Source: Bradyrhizobium sp. 200 (GTDB taxonomy: Bacteria; Pseudomonadota; Alphaproteobacteria; Rhizobiales; Xanthobacteraceae). Taken from it: a DNA stretch of 64,000 bases. Made by a program: the position numbers and the translations under genes. The notes under the pieces are model-generated. The model searched no databases, had not been told where the DNA came from, and saw only the letters and a program-made list of their open reading frames with translations. This document shows positions 1-8,410 of the stretch, piece by piece (position 1 is the stretch's first letter; each line of letters begins with the position of its first letter). The stretch is from assembly GCF_023100945.1 (NCBI RefSeq), contig NZ_CP064689.1, positions 5,376,001 to 5,440,000 on the forward strand. The letters run 5' to 3'.

Positions 1-453
1 CCAGACCCGCACGTCTTCCTTCCAGGTAATTTTGACTGATGTGACTTGGCGGCCAGCCAGCAATTGCCGCGCCGGCTCGACCGCCGGAGCGAACCGCGAG
101 TGCCAGGTGGCGAACAGCGTGCGTTGCGCGGCCCGCGCGGCGGTCACAAGCGGAGTGATTTCAGCCACCGTCGCGCCCGGCGGCTTTTCCAGCATCACGT
201 GCTTGCCGGCGGCCAGCGCCGTCGCTGCCTGCGCGTGGCGAACCTGCGGCGGCGTGCACAGCGCCACCGCGTCGATCGGCGGACCATCGCGCAGCAGTTC
301 ATCCAGCGTCGCCGCGTGCGGTACACCTGAAAGCGAGGCATTGCGGCTGGCGACGGCAACCAGCTCCACGCCGTCGGTCGCCGCGATCGCCGGCACATGC
401 TGGTCGCGTGCGATCTTGCCAAAGCCGACGATGGCGACGCGAAGCGCGTTCAT
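1..453 (-). CDS. Gfo/Idh/MocA family oxidoreductase, C-terminus beyond window
   Basis: Only the first 151 codons are visible; the gene runs off the left edge. The protein starts MNALRVAIVGFGKIARDQ, with a Rossmann GFGKIA nucleotide-binding loop at residues 10-15. An EKP triplet follows near residue 92 (MLEKPPGAT); its lysine is the conserved catalytic or cofactor residue of Gfo/Idh/MocA dehydrogenases. The subfamily looks like D-galactose or aldose 1-dehydrogenase, which oxidises the sugar to the lactone with NAD(P). The start codon overlaps the stop of the upstream GntR gene (ATGA), so the two are co-transcribed. The divergent GarD-type dehydratase supports a role in sugar-acid catabolism, but the substrate is inferred. 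Confidence 0.85.
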   Translation of the reverse strand, partial: MNALRVAIVGFGKIARDQHVPAIAATDGVELVAVASRNASLSGVPHAATLDELLRDGPPIDAVALCTPPQVRHAQAATALAAGKHVMLEKPPGATVAEITPLVTAARAAQRTLFATWHSRFAPAVEPARQLLAGRQVTSVKITWKEDVRVW

Positions 454-1238
454 GATTCTTCTCCAGACCCGACTGCGGCGGGGGTCGCAGGCGCAGCGCC
501 GGACGATGCCGGAGCCCCCTCATGCCGGCGTAATCCGTTGTGGATCACCTCGGTCATGGCGGCGGAGGCCGCCCCGGCGTCGCCGCTCTCGATCGCATCG
601 ACAATGCGCTGGTGCCACAGCAGCACCGTCTCGCGGTCCTGCGTTTCAACGGGCGCGCTGAGCAGAAACGAGGCGCGCAACGCCGCCTCGATGACATTGC
701 CGATCGAGCGCATGAACAAATTGCCGGAGGCGTTGGCGATGGCCAGATGCAAAGCAAGATCGCCGTCGGCAAAACCAACGGAGTCGGAAGCCTCGCGCCG
801 CATCCGCTCCATGCTCCGGTGCAGTTCGGCGATGTCGGCCTCCGAGCGCCGGCTGGCTGCGAGCGCCGCGGCGCGCGGCTCGACGGCGAGGCGAATCTCG
901 GCGAGGTCGTTGAGAAAGCGCCGGTCGATGCCGGCATCGAGATGCCAGGCCAGCACATCGGCATCGAACATGTTCCAGGCGCCGCGCTCGCGCACCACGG
1001 TGCCGACCCGCGCTTTGGTCGTCAGCAGGCCCTTGGCCACCAGGGTTTTCACGCTCTCGCGCAACACCGGCCGCGATACGCGAAACATCGCCGTGAGTTC
1101 GGCGTCGCCCGGCAGGCGGGCACCTTCGGCGTAACGGCCGGCAATGATGTCGACGCCGACGCTGCGGGCCACCTCGGCGTGGTTGGAATGCGCGCGCCGC
1201 GTCGGGATGACGACAAGCCGAGACGTCATGATTTCCAT
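450..1238 (-). CDS. GntR/FadR-family transcriptional regulator (FCD type)
   Basis: The protein has 262 residues. A winged helix-turn-helix at about residues 22-90 contains the GntR signature (LPGDAELTAMFRVSRPVLRE). An all-helical FCD effector domain follows to about residue 235. FCD regulators sense small organic acids. The gene lies upstream of and overlaps the Gfo/Idh/MocA dehydrogenase by 4 bp, and is divergent from the GarD-type dehydratase. It is therefore probably the local repressor of a galactose/galactarate-type pathway. A palindrome at 1316-1334 in the divergent spacer is a plausible operator. The effector is unknown. Confidence 0.9.
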   Translation of the reverse strand: MEIMTSRLVVIPTRRAHSNHAEVARSVGVDIIAGRYAEGARLPGDAELTAMFRVSRPVLRESVKTLVAKGLLTTKARVGTVVRERGAWNMFDADVLAWHLDAGIDRRFLNDLAEIRLAVEPRAAALAASRRSEADIAELHRSMERMRREASDSVGFADGDLALHLAIANASGNLFMRSIGNVIEAALRASFLLSAPVETQDRETVLLWHQRIVDAIESGDAGAASAAMTEVIHNGLRRHEGAPASSGAAPATPAAVGSGEES

Positions 1239-1315
1239 CCCCGGGTATCATGGAACCTTTTTGGCTGTCCGTTGACGGCAGCGCGGGCAATATTTCACGG
1301 AAGAACGGTCCTGAC

Positions 1316-1334
1316 TAGTAATATTATTTTACTA
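1316..1334. promoter_or_regulatory. AT-rich palindrome in the divergent GntR/garD promoter region
   Basis: TAGTAA (1316-1321) and TTACTA (1329-1334) form perfect inverted arms around a 7-bp AT-only centre. The site sits in an AT-rich island in the spacer between the divergent GntR gene and garD. Spacing and symmetry fit a dimeric GntR regulator. Binding by the adjacent GntR is inference. Confidence 0.45.
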
Positions 1335-1364
1335 TTAGTTCCGCAGGCGTCGTGTCATCTGCCC

Positions 1365-1400
1365 AAGATTAGTTTCAAGATTAGTTTCAAGATTAGTTTC
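1365..1400. repeat. Three perfect tandem copies of a 12-bp unit
   Basis: The unit AAGATTAGTTTC occurs at 1365-1376, 1377-1388 and 1389-1400 without a mismatch. It lies between the palindrome at 1316-1334 and the garD start. A 12-bp period places copies a little over one helical turn apart, so this may be a regulatory array or simple slippage. Nothing else is seen between 1400 and 1540. Confidence 0.9.
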
Positions 1401-1539
1401 CCCTGCAGCCGAACGCGAGCGCATACCCGCCGACGTCTTGCCCGAAGAGCCGCTTGATCGCGCGCGCGGTTTGACCTTGATTGCCTCGATCATGCCGCGC
1501 AGCTACGCGTTGTCTGATGCCGCCCCTAAAGGATTCGAC

Positions 1540-3075
1540 ATGCAGCCCGTCACCGCGAAACCGCTCTACATCCGCATGCATGCGGACGATAACGTCGCGA
1601 TCGTCGCGAACCGCGGAGGTCTGCATCCGGGCGCTGAGTTCACATGCGGGTTGCGGCTGGTCGAGCAGATTCCACAAGGCCACAAGGTCGCCCTCGCCGA
1701 TATTGCAGAAGGCGAAGCCATTCGCCGCTACGGCGAGGTGATCGGCCGTGCCGCGGCACCGATCGCCAAGGGGAGTTGGGTCAAGGAATCGCTGGTGCAG
1801 ATGCCGGACGCGCCGTCGTTCGACAATCTGCCGAAGCCGAACGGCGGCGCGATCGAGCTGCCGCCGCTGCAAGGTTATACATTCGAAGGCTATCGCAATG
1901 CCGACGGTTCGGTCGGCACCCGCAACATTCTGGCGATCTCGACCAGCGTGCAGTGCGTCGCCGGCACGGTCGAGTTCGCAATGGACCGGATTCGCAAGGA
2001 GCTGTTGCCGAAATATCCCAACGTCGACGACGTCGTGGCGATCACGCACGCCTATGGCTGCGGGGTCGCCATCAACGCCCCGGGCGCCGCGGTGCCGATC
2101 CGCACGCTGCAGAACCTGGCCCGCAATCCCAATTTCGGCGGCGAGGTGATGATCGTTGGCCTCGGTTGCGAGAAGCTGCAGCCCGAACTGTTGCTGCCCG
2201 AGGGCATGAGCGCCGACGACGAAATCATGCGGATGCAGGACGAAGGCCTCACCGGTTTCGGCGAAATCGTCGAGAACATCGTGCAGATGGCCGATGCGCG
2301 CCTCAAGATATTGAACCAGCGCCGCCGGGAAACCTGCCCGGCGTCGGCGCTGGTGGTCGGTATGCAATGCGGCGGCAGCGACGCGTTCTCGGGCGTGACC
2401 GCCAATCCGGCGCTGGGCTTCGCCGCCGATCTTCTGGTGCGTGCCGGCGCCACCGTGATGTTCTCCGAAGTCACGGAAGTGCGCGACGCCATCCATCTCC
2501 TGACACCGCGCGCGACGAGCCAGGACGTTGCGGACGCGCTGGTGCGCGAGATGGCCTGGTATGACCGCTATCTCGCCGGCGGCGAAGCCGACCGCAGCGC
2601 CAACACCACCCCGGGCAACAAGAAGGGCGGCCTCTCCAACATCGTCGAGAAGGCGATGGGTTCGGTCATCAAGTCGGGCACCAGCCCGATCTCCGGCGTG
2701 CTCGCGCCGGGTGAGCGGATAAGCCAGAAAGGGCTGATTTTTGCCGCAACGCCGGCGAGCGATTTTGTCTGCGGCACGTTGCAGCTTGCCTCGGGCATGA
2801 CGCTGCACGTCTTCACCACCGGCCGCGGCACACCCTACGGGCTTGCCGCCGTGCCGGTCATCAAGGTCTCTACACGCAGCGAGCTGAAGCAGCGCTGGCA
2901 CGATCTGATCGACGTCGACGCCGGCAGTATCGCGACCGGCGAAGCGACGATCGAAGACGTCGGCTGGCAGATATTCCGTCTCATGCTTGACGTGGCAAGC
3001 GGCCGCGAGACCTGGGCCGAGCACTGGAAGCTCACCAACTCGCTTGCGCTGTTCAATCCGGGCCCGGTGACGTAA
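1540..3075 (+). CDS. garD: UxaA/GarD-family dehydratase (galactarate or altronate dehydratase)
   Basis: The protein has 511 residues, near E. coli GarD (about 523) and UxaA (about 495). A SAF domain covers about residues 1-85 ([13 protein letters not shown]), and a large GarD/altronate dehydratase domain follows. Conserved features include [13 protein letters not shown] near residue 110, the Cys-containing [14 protein letters not shown] and [10 protein letters not shown], and the C-terminal GRGTPYG loop. The family dehydrates hexarates or altronate to 2-keto-3-deoxy acids with Fe(II). The start at 1540 is chosen because AAGGA lies 6 bp upstream and the domain begins directly after; an upstream extension to 1438 looks non-coding. 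The neighbouring aldose dehydrogenase favours a galactarate or galactonate route, but altronate cannot be excluded. Confidence 0.82.
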   Translation: MQPVTAKPLYIRMHADDNVAIVANRGGLHPGAEFTCGLRLVEQIPQGHKVALADIAEGEAIRRYGEVIGRAAAPIAKGSWVKESLVQMPDAPSFDNLPKPNGGAIELPPLQGYTFEGYRNADGSVGTRNILAISTSVQCVAGTVEFAMDRIRKELLPKYPNVDDVVAITHAYGCGVAINAPGAAVPIRTLQNLARNPNFGGEVMIVGLGCEKLQPELLLPEGMSADDEIMRMQDEGLTGFGEIVENIVQMADARLKILNQRRRETCPASALVVGMQCGGSDAFSGVTANPALGFAADLLVRAGATVMFSEVTEVRDAIHLLTPRATSQDVADALVREMAWYDRYLAGGEADRSANTTPGNKKGGLSNIVEKAMGSVIKSGTSPISGVLAPGERISQKGLIFAATPASDFVCGTLQLASGMTLHVFTTGRGTPYGLAAVPVIKVSTRSELKQRWHDLIDVDAGSIATGEATIEDVGWQIFRLMLDVASGRETWAEHWKLTNSLALFNPGPVT

Positions 3076-3135
3076 CGACGGCTCGGCGCCCGACGGTCGT
3101 GAGGCTGCACGCGCCATGGCCCGGCCGCTACATGG

Positions 3136-3591
3136 TTAGGCCGCGACCAGCCTTTCGATATGCGATATCGGATGCGACGTCAGTTCCTTCGAAATCTCGC
3201 CCACGATCTTGTCCGTAACCTCGGCATGAAATGCCTTGCGCAAATTGCCGAGAATCTTCGCCGGCGCGATGACGATGAGCTTATCGAAACGATTATCGTG
3301 GGCATGACGGTAGAGTGCTTCTGCGATCTCGCCAGCGAACCGCTCCTTTGCGATGTGGTGCCAGTCAACCTCCTCTACCGCGCTTCGCGCCGTACCGACA
3401 CTTGAAACGGAGCGCCCCGGACGATCGGTGCCCTGCTCGCGCGTTGCCGGATTGTCCTGCTCGAGGATCTGCTCGACTTCGAGCTTGACCTGCCGCGCAG
3501 TGCCCTTGTTGCGCAGAAACAGCGCCTTTTGGCCGTCGCCGATCAGAACGAGTGCATTGTGGGAGATGGCGGGGGTCGGTTCATTGGTCAT
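3136..3591 (-). CDS. Host attachment family protein
   Basis: The protein has 151 residues and resembles the proteobacterial 'protein required for attachment to host cells' family. The N-terminal half has LVLIGDGQKALFLRNKG. The C-terminal half has FDKLIVIAPAKILGNLR and ends with ELTSHPISHIERLV, a typical tail for the family. No signal peptide is seen, so it is probably cytosolic despite the family name. GGAGG lies 8 bp before the ATG at 3591, which favours this start over the in-frame ATG at 3606. The gene stands alone. The true biochemical role of the family is not established. Confidence 0.8.
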   Translation of the reverse strand: MTNEPTPAISHNALVLIGDGQKALFLRNKGTARQVKLEVEQILEQDNPATREQGTDRPGRSVSSVGTARSAVEEVDWHHIAKERFAGEIAEALYRHAHDNRFDKLIVIAPAKILGNLRKAFHAEVTDKIVGEISKELTSHPISHIERLVAA

Positions 3592-3802
3592 TATCGATGC
3601 CTCCATGCGGGCCAACGCATGACCAGCGGCGTGGTTGCCTCTGCGACGATGACACCCAGACCACCGGCCATGATCGGCACCTCGGCGCCGCCTCCTCCAC
3701 GCGCGCATTGGTGGAACTCCGATCTCATTGCTTGCCGTGCCGGAACCAAAGCGCGGGCGATGCTTTGAGGCCCGAGGGCAGTATTGGAATGAGGAGGAAC
3801 TT

Positions 3803-4129
3803 ATGAGGAAGATCGCAATGGGCCTGCTGGCCGGCGCTGGCGCGCTCCTGGCCGGCAGCGCAAATGCGTCTGATGTCTACACCAGCACCGAATATACGAA
3901 CTCCGACCTGATACAGCAGGTTCGCATGGTCTGTGACGACGACGGACGCTGCTATCGCACCCGCGGCGGCAGCCGCGTGATCGTGCGCGATTCATACGCC
4001 TATCAGCCGCGCGAGCGATATATCGAGCGGCGTTATCGCGATCGCGACTGGGATGAGCCGCGAGCCGGCGTCGGTATCCGTGCCCCCGGCGTGAGTGTGG
4101 GCGTCGGCGTCGACAGCAACCGCTGGTAG
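3803..4129 (+). CDS. Small secreted protein, Arg/Tyr-rich
   Basis: The protein has 108 residues. A clear signal peptide (MRKIAMGLLAGAGALLAGS, cleaved after SANA) is followed by a basic, tyrosine-rich mature region with one Cys-X6-Cys pair (VCDDDGRCY). The end is glycine/valine-rich (VGVGVDSNRW). GAGGAGG precedes the ATG closely. Similar short periplasmic proteins are common in Bradyrhizobium and have no assigned function. A strong hairpin lies 35 bp past the stop, so the gene is probably monocistronic. Confidence 0.7.
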   Translation: MRKIAMGLLAGAGALLAGSANASDVYTSTEYTNSDLIQQVRMVCDDDGRCYRTRGGSRVIVRDSYAYQPRERYIERRYRDRDWDEPRAGVGIRAPGVSVGVGVDSNRW

Positions 4130-4164
4130 ATAGCCCCAAGAAAAATATCGGCGGAGACATCGGC

Positions 4165-4209
4165 GAGAGACTTCGACCGAGCCTGCTTCGGCTCGGTCGG
4201 AAGTCTCTC
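4165..4209 (+). terminator. Strong hairpin after the small secreted protein gene
   Basis: GAGAGACTTC-G-ACCGAGCC (4165-4183) pairs with GGCTCGGT-CG-GAAGTCTCTC (4190-4209) around a 6-base loop. The stem is about 18 bp. No T-tract follows directly (CGCCGGATC), so it is either a weak intrinsic terminator or an mRNA 3'-end stabiliser. Confidence 0.6.
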
Positions 4210-4301
4210 CGCCGGATCGGGAGTATTTTCATTTGCGCGCGGGAACGGCGATCGGCGCGGCCTGTTAGCCGGTGAAGCAACGACCAGACGGAGAGGCTCA
4301 C

Positions 4302-4733
4302 ATGAAAGTTTCCGATGCGATGACGCCTGAGGTTCAGCTCTGCACTCCCGATGACACGTTGAAGGACGCCGCACAGGCGATGGCGGCGCTCGGCGTCGGG
4401 CTGTTGCCGGTGACCGACAATGACCGCCTGGTCGGCATGATCTCCGACCGCGACATCGCGATCCGCGGCATCGGCATGGGCCGCGGTCCGGAAGGACGGG
4501 TCGGCGACGTGATGACGGCCGAGGTCAAGTATTGCTACGAAGATCAGGATCTCGACCAGGTGAGCGCGATCATGGGTGATATCCAGGTCCGCCGCCTGCC
4601 GGTGCTCAATCGCAACAAGCGGCTCGTCGGCATCATTGCGCTCGGCGATATCGCGCTGGTGCAAGGCGGCAACGGCACGGGCGCGGCGTTGTGCGGAATT
4701 TCACGGCCCGGCGGACAGCACGCGCAACTCTAG
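4302..4733 (+). CDS. Tandem CBS-domain protein
   Basis: The protein has 143 residues made almost entirely of two CBS motifs (a Bateman module). The first spans about residues 5-62 (VSDAMTPEVQLCTPDDTL to MISDRDIAI) and the second about residues 72-125 (VGDVMTAEV to IIALGDIAL). Such stand-alone modules bind adenine nucleotides or metals and modulate partners. No partner gene is adjacent. The start at 4302 follows GAGG and matches the usual family N-terminus, M-x-V-x-D-x-M. Confidence 0.88.
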   Translation: MKVSDAMTPEVQLCTPDDTLKDAAQAMAALGVGLLPVTDNDRLVGMISDRDIAIRGIGMGRGPEGRVGDVMTAEVKYCYEDQDLDQVSAIMGDIQVRRLPVLNRNKRLVGIIALGDIALVQGGNGTGAALCGISRPGGQHAQL

Positions 4734-4852
4734 TCGTAAATATTATCGCGCGCCCGCATCATGCGGGAGCGCTGGTATTTCATCATGAGACGAATGCCGG
4801 TGCCCGCAGACAACGGCATTCGTGCAAGCGTCCAACGGCCACAGGGCCGAAA

Positions 4853-5092
4853 TTATTTTTTGGCGCCGGATCCGGCATTGTCCATGCTGCTCGACGACCC
4901 GGACTTCATTTTTCCGGTAGAGGCCCCCGTCGTCGTTCCCTTTTTCATGTTCGTGTGTTTGGTGGTGCTCTTGGTCGCGCCGGGGCCAACGTTGCCTTGG
5001 CTTGATTCGCCGGGGGCTGGCTGCATTTGTGCGAACACACTCCCAGTCGACAGCAACAGGGCGCATGCGCAAGCCAGGATAGTCTTCTTCAT
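4853..5092 (-). CDS. Small secreted Ser/Thr/Gly/Lys-rich protein
   Basis: The protein has 79 residues. A strong signal peptide (MKKTILACACALLLSTGS, cleavage after VFA) is followed by a low-complexity hydrophilic mature part rich in S, T, G and K (KSGSSSSMDNAGSGAKK). AAAGGAG precedes the ATG at 5092. There is no domain to recognise. It is probably an intrinsically disordered periplasmic protein of a lineage-specific family. Confidence 0.65.
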   Translation of the reverse strand: MKKTILACACALLLSTGSVFAQMQPAPGESSQGNVGPGATKSTTKHTNMKKGTTTGASTGKMKSGSSSSMDNAGSGAKK

Positions 5093-5169
5093 GGGGAACT
5101 CCTTTGGTTGAAGTGACTCCTCAACCAGCATTCGCACAAAGGGTTCCGGCGCAAACAAGTGAACGGCGA

Positions 5170-5406
5170 TCACGCCGAGGCGAGCACCGGAGGTACGGAC
5201 CGCTGCCGACGGTATTGCTGATAGGCCGCGATTGCCTTGTTGGCCAGCATCAACCGCCGCCGCTCGCCGCGGCGTACCATCAACTCTATCGTGTCGCTGA
5301 GAAAACGACTGGCCTCCATCGCATCGCCCAATTCCCCGGTACGCGCGAGATAGTCCCAGGCGATTTCAATCGAACTTTCTATCAGCAGCGGCAGCGGTTC
5401 CGTCAT
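5170..5406 (-). CDS. Hypothetical protein, 78 residues
   Basis: A short, charged, helical protein (MTEPLPLLIESSIEIAWDYL through YQQYRRQRSVPP) with no signal peptide. An ATG at 5406 is preferred to the one at 5418 because the conserved-looking sequence begins there. It lies head to tail behind the small secreted protein at 4853-5092. Codon usage is normal for the genome. The function is unknown. Confidence 0.6.
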   Translation of the reverse strand: MTEPLPLLIESSIEIAWDYLARTGELGDAMEASRFLSDTIELMVRRGERRRLMLANKAIAAYQQYRRQRSVPPVLASA

Positions 5407-5740
5407 GTCTACGTCCAACCATTTTTGGGAGAACGTCCGGCGGCAATCTCTGTTCCTGATTCAGCCTGTAGGCGGGAGGCAGGCCCAGCGGAGAACTTCA
5501 TGGTCCTCCCGCAACCGAGCCCGCGATCACCATCACCAGATCGTCCAGATCGATCTTGCCCTTGACGACGAGGTCTTCGGAGTTGTCGATAAAAAGCAAC
5601 TGCGGGTCATTCGCTGCTTCTGTCGAATCGGCACATCGACTGGATCAGGCTGCCGTCCAGGAGTGGATATCCCGCTTAACTTTGGTTCCAACGTCCGGCA
5701 TCGAACAGACGGCCGATGATCCAGTTCCTAATCTTTTCGA
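5407..5740. other. Intergenic stretch without a convincing gene
   Basis: No start-containing frame with good codon usage was seen. On the minus strand between about 5493 and 5630, an open stretch without an ATG reads PQLLFIDNSEDLVVKGKIDL and ends GSVAGGP. This could be the remnant of a decayed gene, but it has no recognisable family. Confidence 0.3.
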
Positions 5741-5932
5741 ATGGACAAGAAAACCGAGACTCGGCCCAGGCGGGACTTGCAAATCGAGGCGCATGCGGCG
5801 CTGGAGAAAGCACGGGCCATGCCGTACGGCCCTGCGCGAAGCGAAGCGCTGAAGCGCGCAGGTATCCTTCAGAACGCCGCCGACATGCAGGGATTGCAGT
5901 TCGCCAAACGCGGACGTCCACCGAAAACCTGA
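5741..5932 (+). CDS. Small conserved hypothetical protein, 63 residues
   Basis: A basic, soluble mini-protein beginning MDKKTETRPRRDLQIEAHAA and ending QFAKRGRPPKT. The middle is a helix with LEKARAMPYGPARSEALKRAG. Similar short proteins recur in Bradyrhizobium and related genomes, to my recollection. The C-terminal KRGRPPK resembles an AT-hook-like basic tail, so nucleic-acid contact is possible but unproven. Confidence 0.6.
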   Translation: MDKKTETRPRRDLQIEAHAALEKARAMPYGPARSEALKRAGILQNAADMQGLQFAKRGRPPKT

Positions 5933-6073
5933 TCCGCCCTTCGAGCGGAATTGTTGCGGGCACGGCCGTGCGTGTAACCCATGCAACCGCCCGCCGCCTC
6001 ACCCTCCGGGGTCGAACCATCGGAACCGGGAAACGGGTTTCAACGTTGCTCCCCCTTTAGCAAGGAGGCAACG

Positions 6074-6301
6074 ATGGGATTGGCCGAATACATGATCGTT
6101 TCCAAGCCGAACGGCTGGACGGTGCTCCACGACGGGACGGCGGAGCACGACTACGACACAAAGGAAGCGGCGTTTGAAGCGGCCGTCGCGGCTGCGTCGC
6201 TGGCGATCCGCCAGGGCCACGAGGTCCATGTCAGCGTGCCCGGTCGCGACGCCGGCAACAGGACCGCGCTTGGGGCAAAAGATTCGCAAAGCGTGCCGTG
6301 A
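6074..6301 (+). CDS. DUF2188-like small protein
   Basis: The protein has 75 residues. The pattern WTVLHDGTAEHDYDTKEAAF, then AAASLAIRQGHEVHVSVPGR, follows the beta-beta-alpha-beta layout of DUF2188 proteins. These are short stress-associated proteins that carry a W...V...A.....T..EA...A...A...G....V pattern. AAGGAGG stands 6 bp ahead of the ATG at 6074. The function is unknown. It sits in a run of small same-strand genes. Confidence 0.65.
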   Translation: MGLAEYMIVSKPNGWTVLHDGTAEHDYDTKEAAFEAAVAAASLAIRQGHEVHVSVPGRDAGNRTALGAKDSQSVP

Positions 6302-6382
6302 TGCACGCGCCGGACTGAGGGTAGAACGCTGTTCTCCCATTCGCGTTTCGGTGCCGATCGATGAACGTCGGAGAGAGTTTGC

Positions 6383-6610
6383 ATGGGCGACTTCAGGGAC
6401 ATTCAGCACGGCGTCAACGATCCCGTTGATGGCGTCGACGTGAAACGAAAATTCAACGACAACCAGACGCCACACGAGCGCGCCCAGTCCGCAGCAGACG
6501 TCCGCTCCAGCGCCATTCCCGCCTCGGACGAGGAGTTCCTGCCGGAAGCACTGAGGCGCCGACCAACAGGTCCGCTCAACCCACGAACCGGTCGTCGCCC
6601 CACCCCATAA
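6383..6610 (+). CDS. Hypothetical hydrophilic protein, 75 residues
   Basis: The sequence starts MGDFRDIQHGVNDPVDGVDV and is rich in D, N, R and P, with no hydrophobic core. It is therefore likely disordered. It ends RRRPTGPLNPRTGRRPTP. GGAGAG precedes the ATG. Support comes from codon usage and position in the small-gene run only. Confidence 0.5.
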   Translation: MGDFRDIQHGVNDPVDGVDVKRKFNDNQTPHERAQSAADVRSSAIPASDEEFLPEALRRRPTGPLNPRTGRRPTP

Positions 6611-6813
6611 GCATATCAATTTCTATCGGGAAGCGAGCGCTTGAGATTCAACTCAACATAAAGTGGACGTGTTAGTCCTTATGCGCCTCAATGAACCGCC
6701 CACATTGCCAAAAACAAGATCGTGATAGGTGATGCAGGCCACATTCGCGCGTGACCGTTGGCCGTAATGCGGAGGTGCAAGCCACACTGCATTTCGAACC
6801 AACGGAGTTTTCC

Positions 6814-7029
6814 ATGAAGCGTCTGTTGATTTCCGGATTCGTGGCAGTCGCCCTGCTCGCTGTCGCAACCACAATACGTTCACATTCAATCATTTCAGCC
6901 GACCGTTCCACCGTGACCACAGGCGCGGCGTTGTCGAAGAAATCTCCCGCCGCCGCGGGCGTAACCAGGCTTCCAATCGAGGACTACGAGGACATGTCGC
7001 TGGTCTTTTCGGCGCCCGCGAAGCATTGA
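6814..7029 (+). CDS. Small exported or membrane-anchored protein, 71 residues
   Basis: An N-terminal hydrophobic segment (MKRLLISGFVAVALLAVATT) is followed by a short polar region ending MSLVFSAPAKH. The start at 6814 follows GGAG at a normal distance. The stop lies inside a 17-bp tandem duplication (7023-7056), so the original C-terminus may once have been different. The family is unknown. Confidence 0.55.
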   Translation: MKRLLISGFVAVALLAVATTIRSHSIISADRSTVTTGAALSKKSPAAAGVTRLPIEDYEDMSLVFSAPAKH

Positions 7030-7056
7030 TGGGATAGTCGCATTGATGGGATAGTC
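7023..7056. repeat. Perfect 17-bp tandem duplication
   Basis: GCATTGATGGGATAGTC occurs at 7023-7039 and again at 7040-7056. The first copy contains the stop codon of the upstream small gene. It looks like a recent slippage or duplication event. Confidence 0.85.
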
Positions 7057-7072
7057 CCCCGTTCGATCGGCG

Positions 7073-8398
7073 CTATCGCTTGGTCGCCCGCTCGAGGAAT
7101 TGCACCAGCGCGGCTCGGTCCTGCTCCGAACCGATGCGTTGCTCCGGCATCTTCGTGCCGGGCGTGTAGGCCTGCGGTCCGACTTCGAACAGTTTGGAAA
7201 CCGTCTCCGGCGTCCAGACGATATCGAGGCGCTTGAGCGCTTCGGAAAAATTATAGCCCGGTGCAGTGGCGATGCGCCGGCCGAAGATGCCGGCGAGCGT
7301 GGGGCCCGCCCTGTTGGCCTGGTCCGCGGCGAGCGTGTGGCAGGCGACGCAAGCGCGAAAGACTTCCGCACCATGATCGCCGGCATAGGCGGCGAGCGGA
7401 TCTCCCGCCGTTTCCACGAGAAGTGGATCGACCGGCTCGCCTGTCGCCGCGTTCCAGCGCCGGATGATGTTGTCAGCGCCGCCCGTGAGCAGCGTGCGGC
7501 TGTCGGGCAGGAATGCCACCGACCAGACCGGCAGGCCCGGACCGACCAGCGTGCGCGCGAGCGTGCGCGCCTTGCGGTCGATCACGGCGACCGTGCCGCC
7601 AATGCCCGCGGCAGCAACCAGCGCACCGTCAGGCGAAATCGCAATCGAGATCACCGGCCTTGGCCCGGCCGCAACCTCGCCGGTACGCGCGCCGCCAGCG
7701 GTCAGGAAATAGACCTTGCCGTCCGCGCCGCCGACCGCGATTTCACCATCGGTTCCGGCGGCCACGGCGTTGAGTGGGGTCGGCATCGTAACGACGGTCG
7801 GGGTTTGCGCGCCCGAGAGCGGCCAGATGCGAACGCTGAGGTCGTAGCTGACGCTGACCAAAGCGCGACCATCGGCCGTAAACGCCACGCCGTTGACGTT
7901 CTGCGTATGCTCGTCGAGCACGCGCGGCGCACCGCCCGCGAGCGGCCAGAGCCGCACCGTGTGATCCCATGAGACCGATGCCAGCGTTGCGCCATCGGGC
8001 GATGCCGCCAGCGCGACGATCGGGGCCGTGTGGCCTTCGAACACCGCGTCGGGTTCTGTCTTGCCAAGAGTCCAGATTGCGATGCGGCCATCGGCGCCGG
8101 CGGTAGCCGTTCGTCCCTTGCCGAGCAGCGCGACCGCGTTGACGGCGTCGGCATGGAACCGAAGCACCTGCTCGGCCGCATTGCGCGTCAACGACCAGCG
8201 GATGGCCGTCGAATCGAAGCTGCCGGAGATCGCGCTTTGCCCGTCGGCCGATATCGCCAGCGCCCGCACCGGCCCGCCATGTCCGCGCAGTTGCGCGAAG
8301 GCGGTCGTGCTGCAGATCGGCAGAGCGATCAAGGCGGCCAGAAGCCCCGATCGGCCCCTGTTGCGACGTGGAACTTCCCCCAGGACCCTGCGCGCCAT
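7073..8398 (-). CDS. Periplasmic WD40 beta-propeller fused to class I cytochrome c
   Basis: The protein has 441 residues. An N-terminal signal sequence (LLAALIALPICSTTAFA) leads into seven WD40-like repeats at about residues 36-325 (for example LRGHGGPVRALAISADG and VSWDHTVRLWPL). A cytochrome c domain follows, with the haem site CVACH near residue 350 and a probable Met ligand in PGTKMPEQ near residue 414. It is the last gene of the formate dehydrogenase run. It may accept electrons from, or scaffold, the exported enzyme; that role is inferred from position. WD40-cytochrome fusions are known but their partners are mostly undefined. Confidence 0.85.
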   Translation of the reverse strand: MARRVLGEVPRRNRGRSGLLAALIALPICSTTAFAQLRGHGGPVRALAISADGQSAISGSFDSTAIRWSLTRNAAEQVLRFHADAVNAVALLGKGRTATAGADGRIAIWTLGKTEPDAVFEGHTAPIVALAASPDGATLASVSWDHTVRLWPLAGGAPRVLDEHTQNVNGVAFTADGRALVSVSYDLSVRIWPLSGAQTPTVVTMPTPLNAVAAGTDGEIAVGGADGKVYFLTAGGARTGEVAAGPRPVISIAISPDGALVAAAGIGGTVAVIDRKARTLARTLVGPGLPVWSVAFLPDSRTLLTGGADNIIRRWNAATGEPVDPLLVETAGDPLAAYAGDHGAEVFRACVACHTLAADQANRAGPTLAGIFGRRIATAPGYNFSEALKRLDIVWTPETVSKLFEVGPQAYTPGTKMPEQRIGSEQDRAALVQFLERATKR

Positions 8399-8410
8399 TC
8401 CCGTCGGCCC

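Noticed and set aside
1365..1400. Possible CRISPR-like repeat
   Set aside because: The 12-bp units are directly adjacent with no spacers; it is a simple tandem repeat.
1393..3117. A 574-codon minus-strand open frame
   Set aside because: It is antisense to the GarD-type dehydratase and has shadow-type composition.
5493..5630. A short minus-strand peptide reading PQLLFIDNSEDLVVKGKIDL
   Set aside because: It has no start codon, an upstream stop, and no recognised family; it is at most a remnant.
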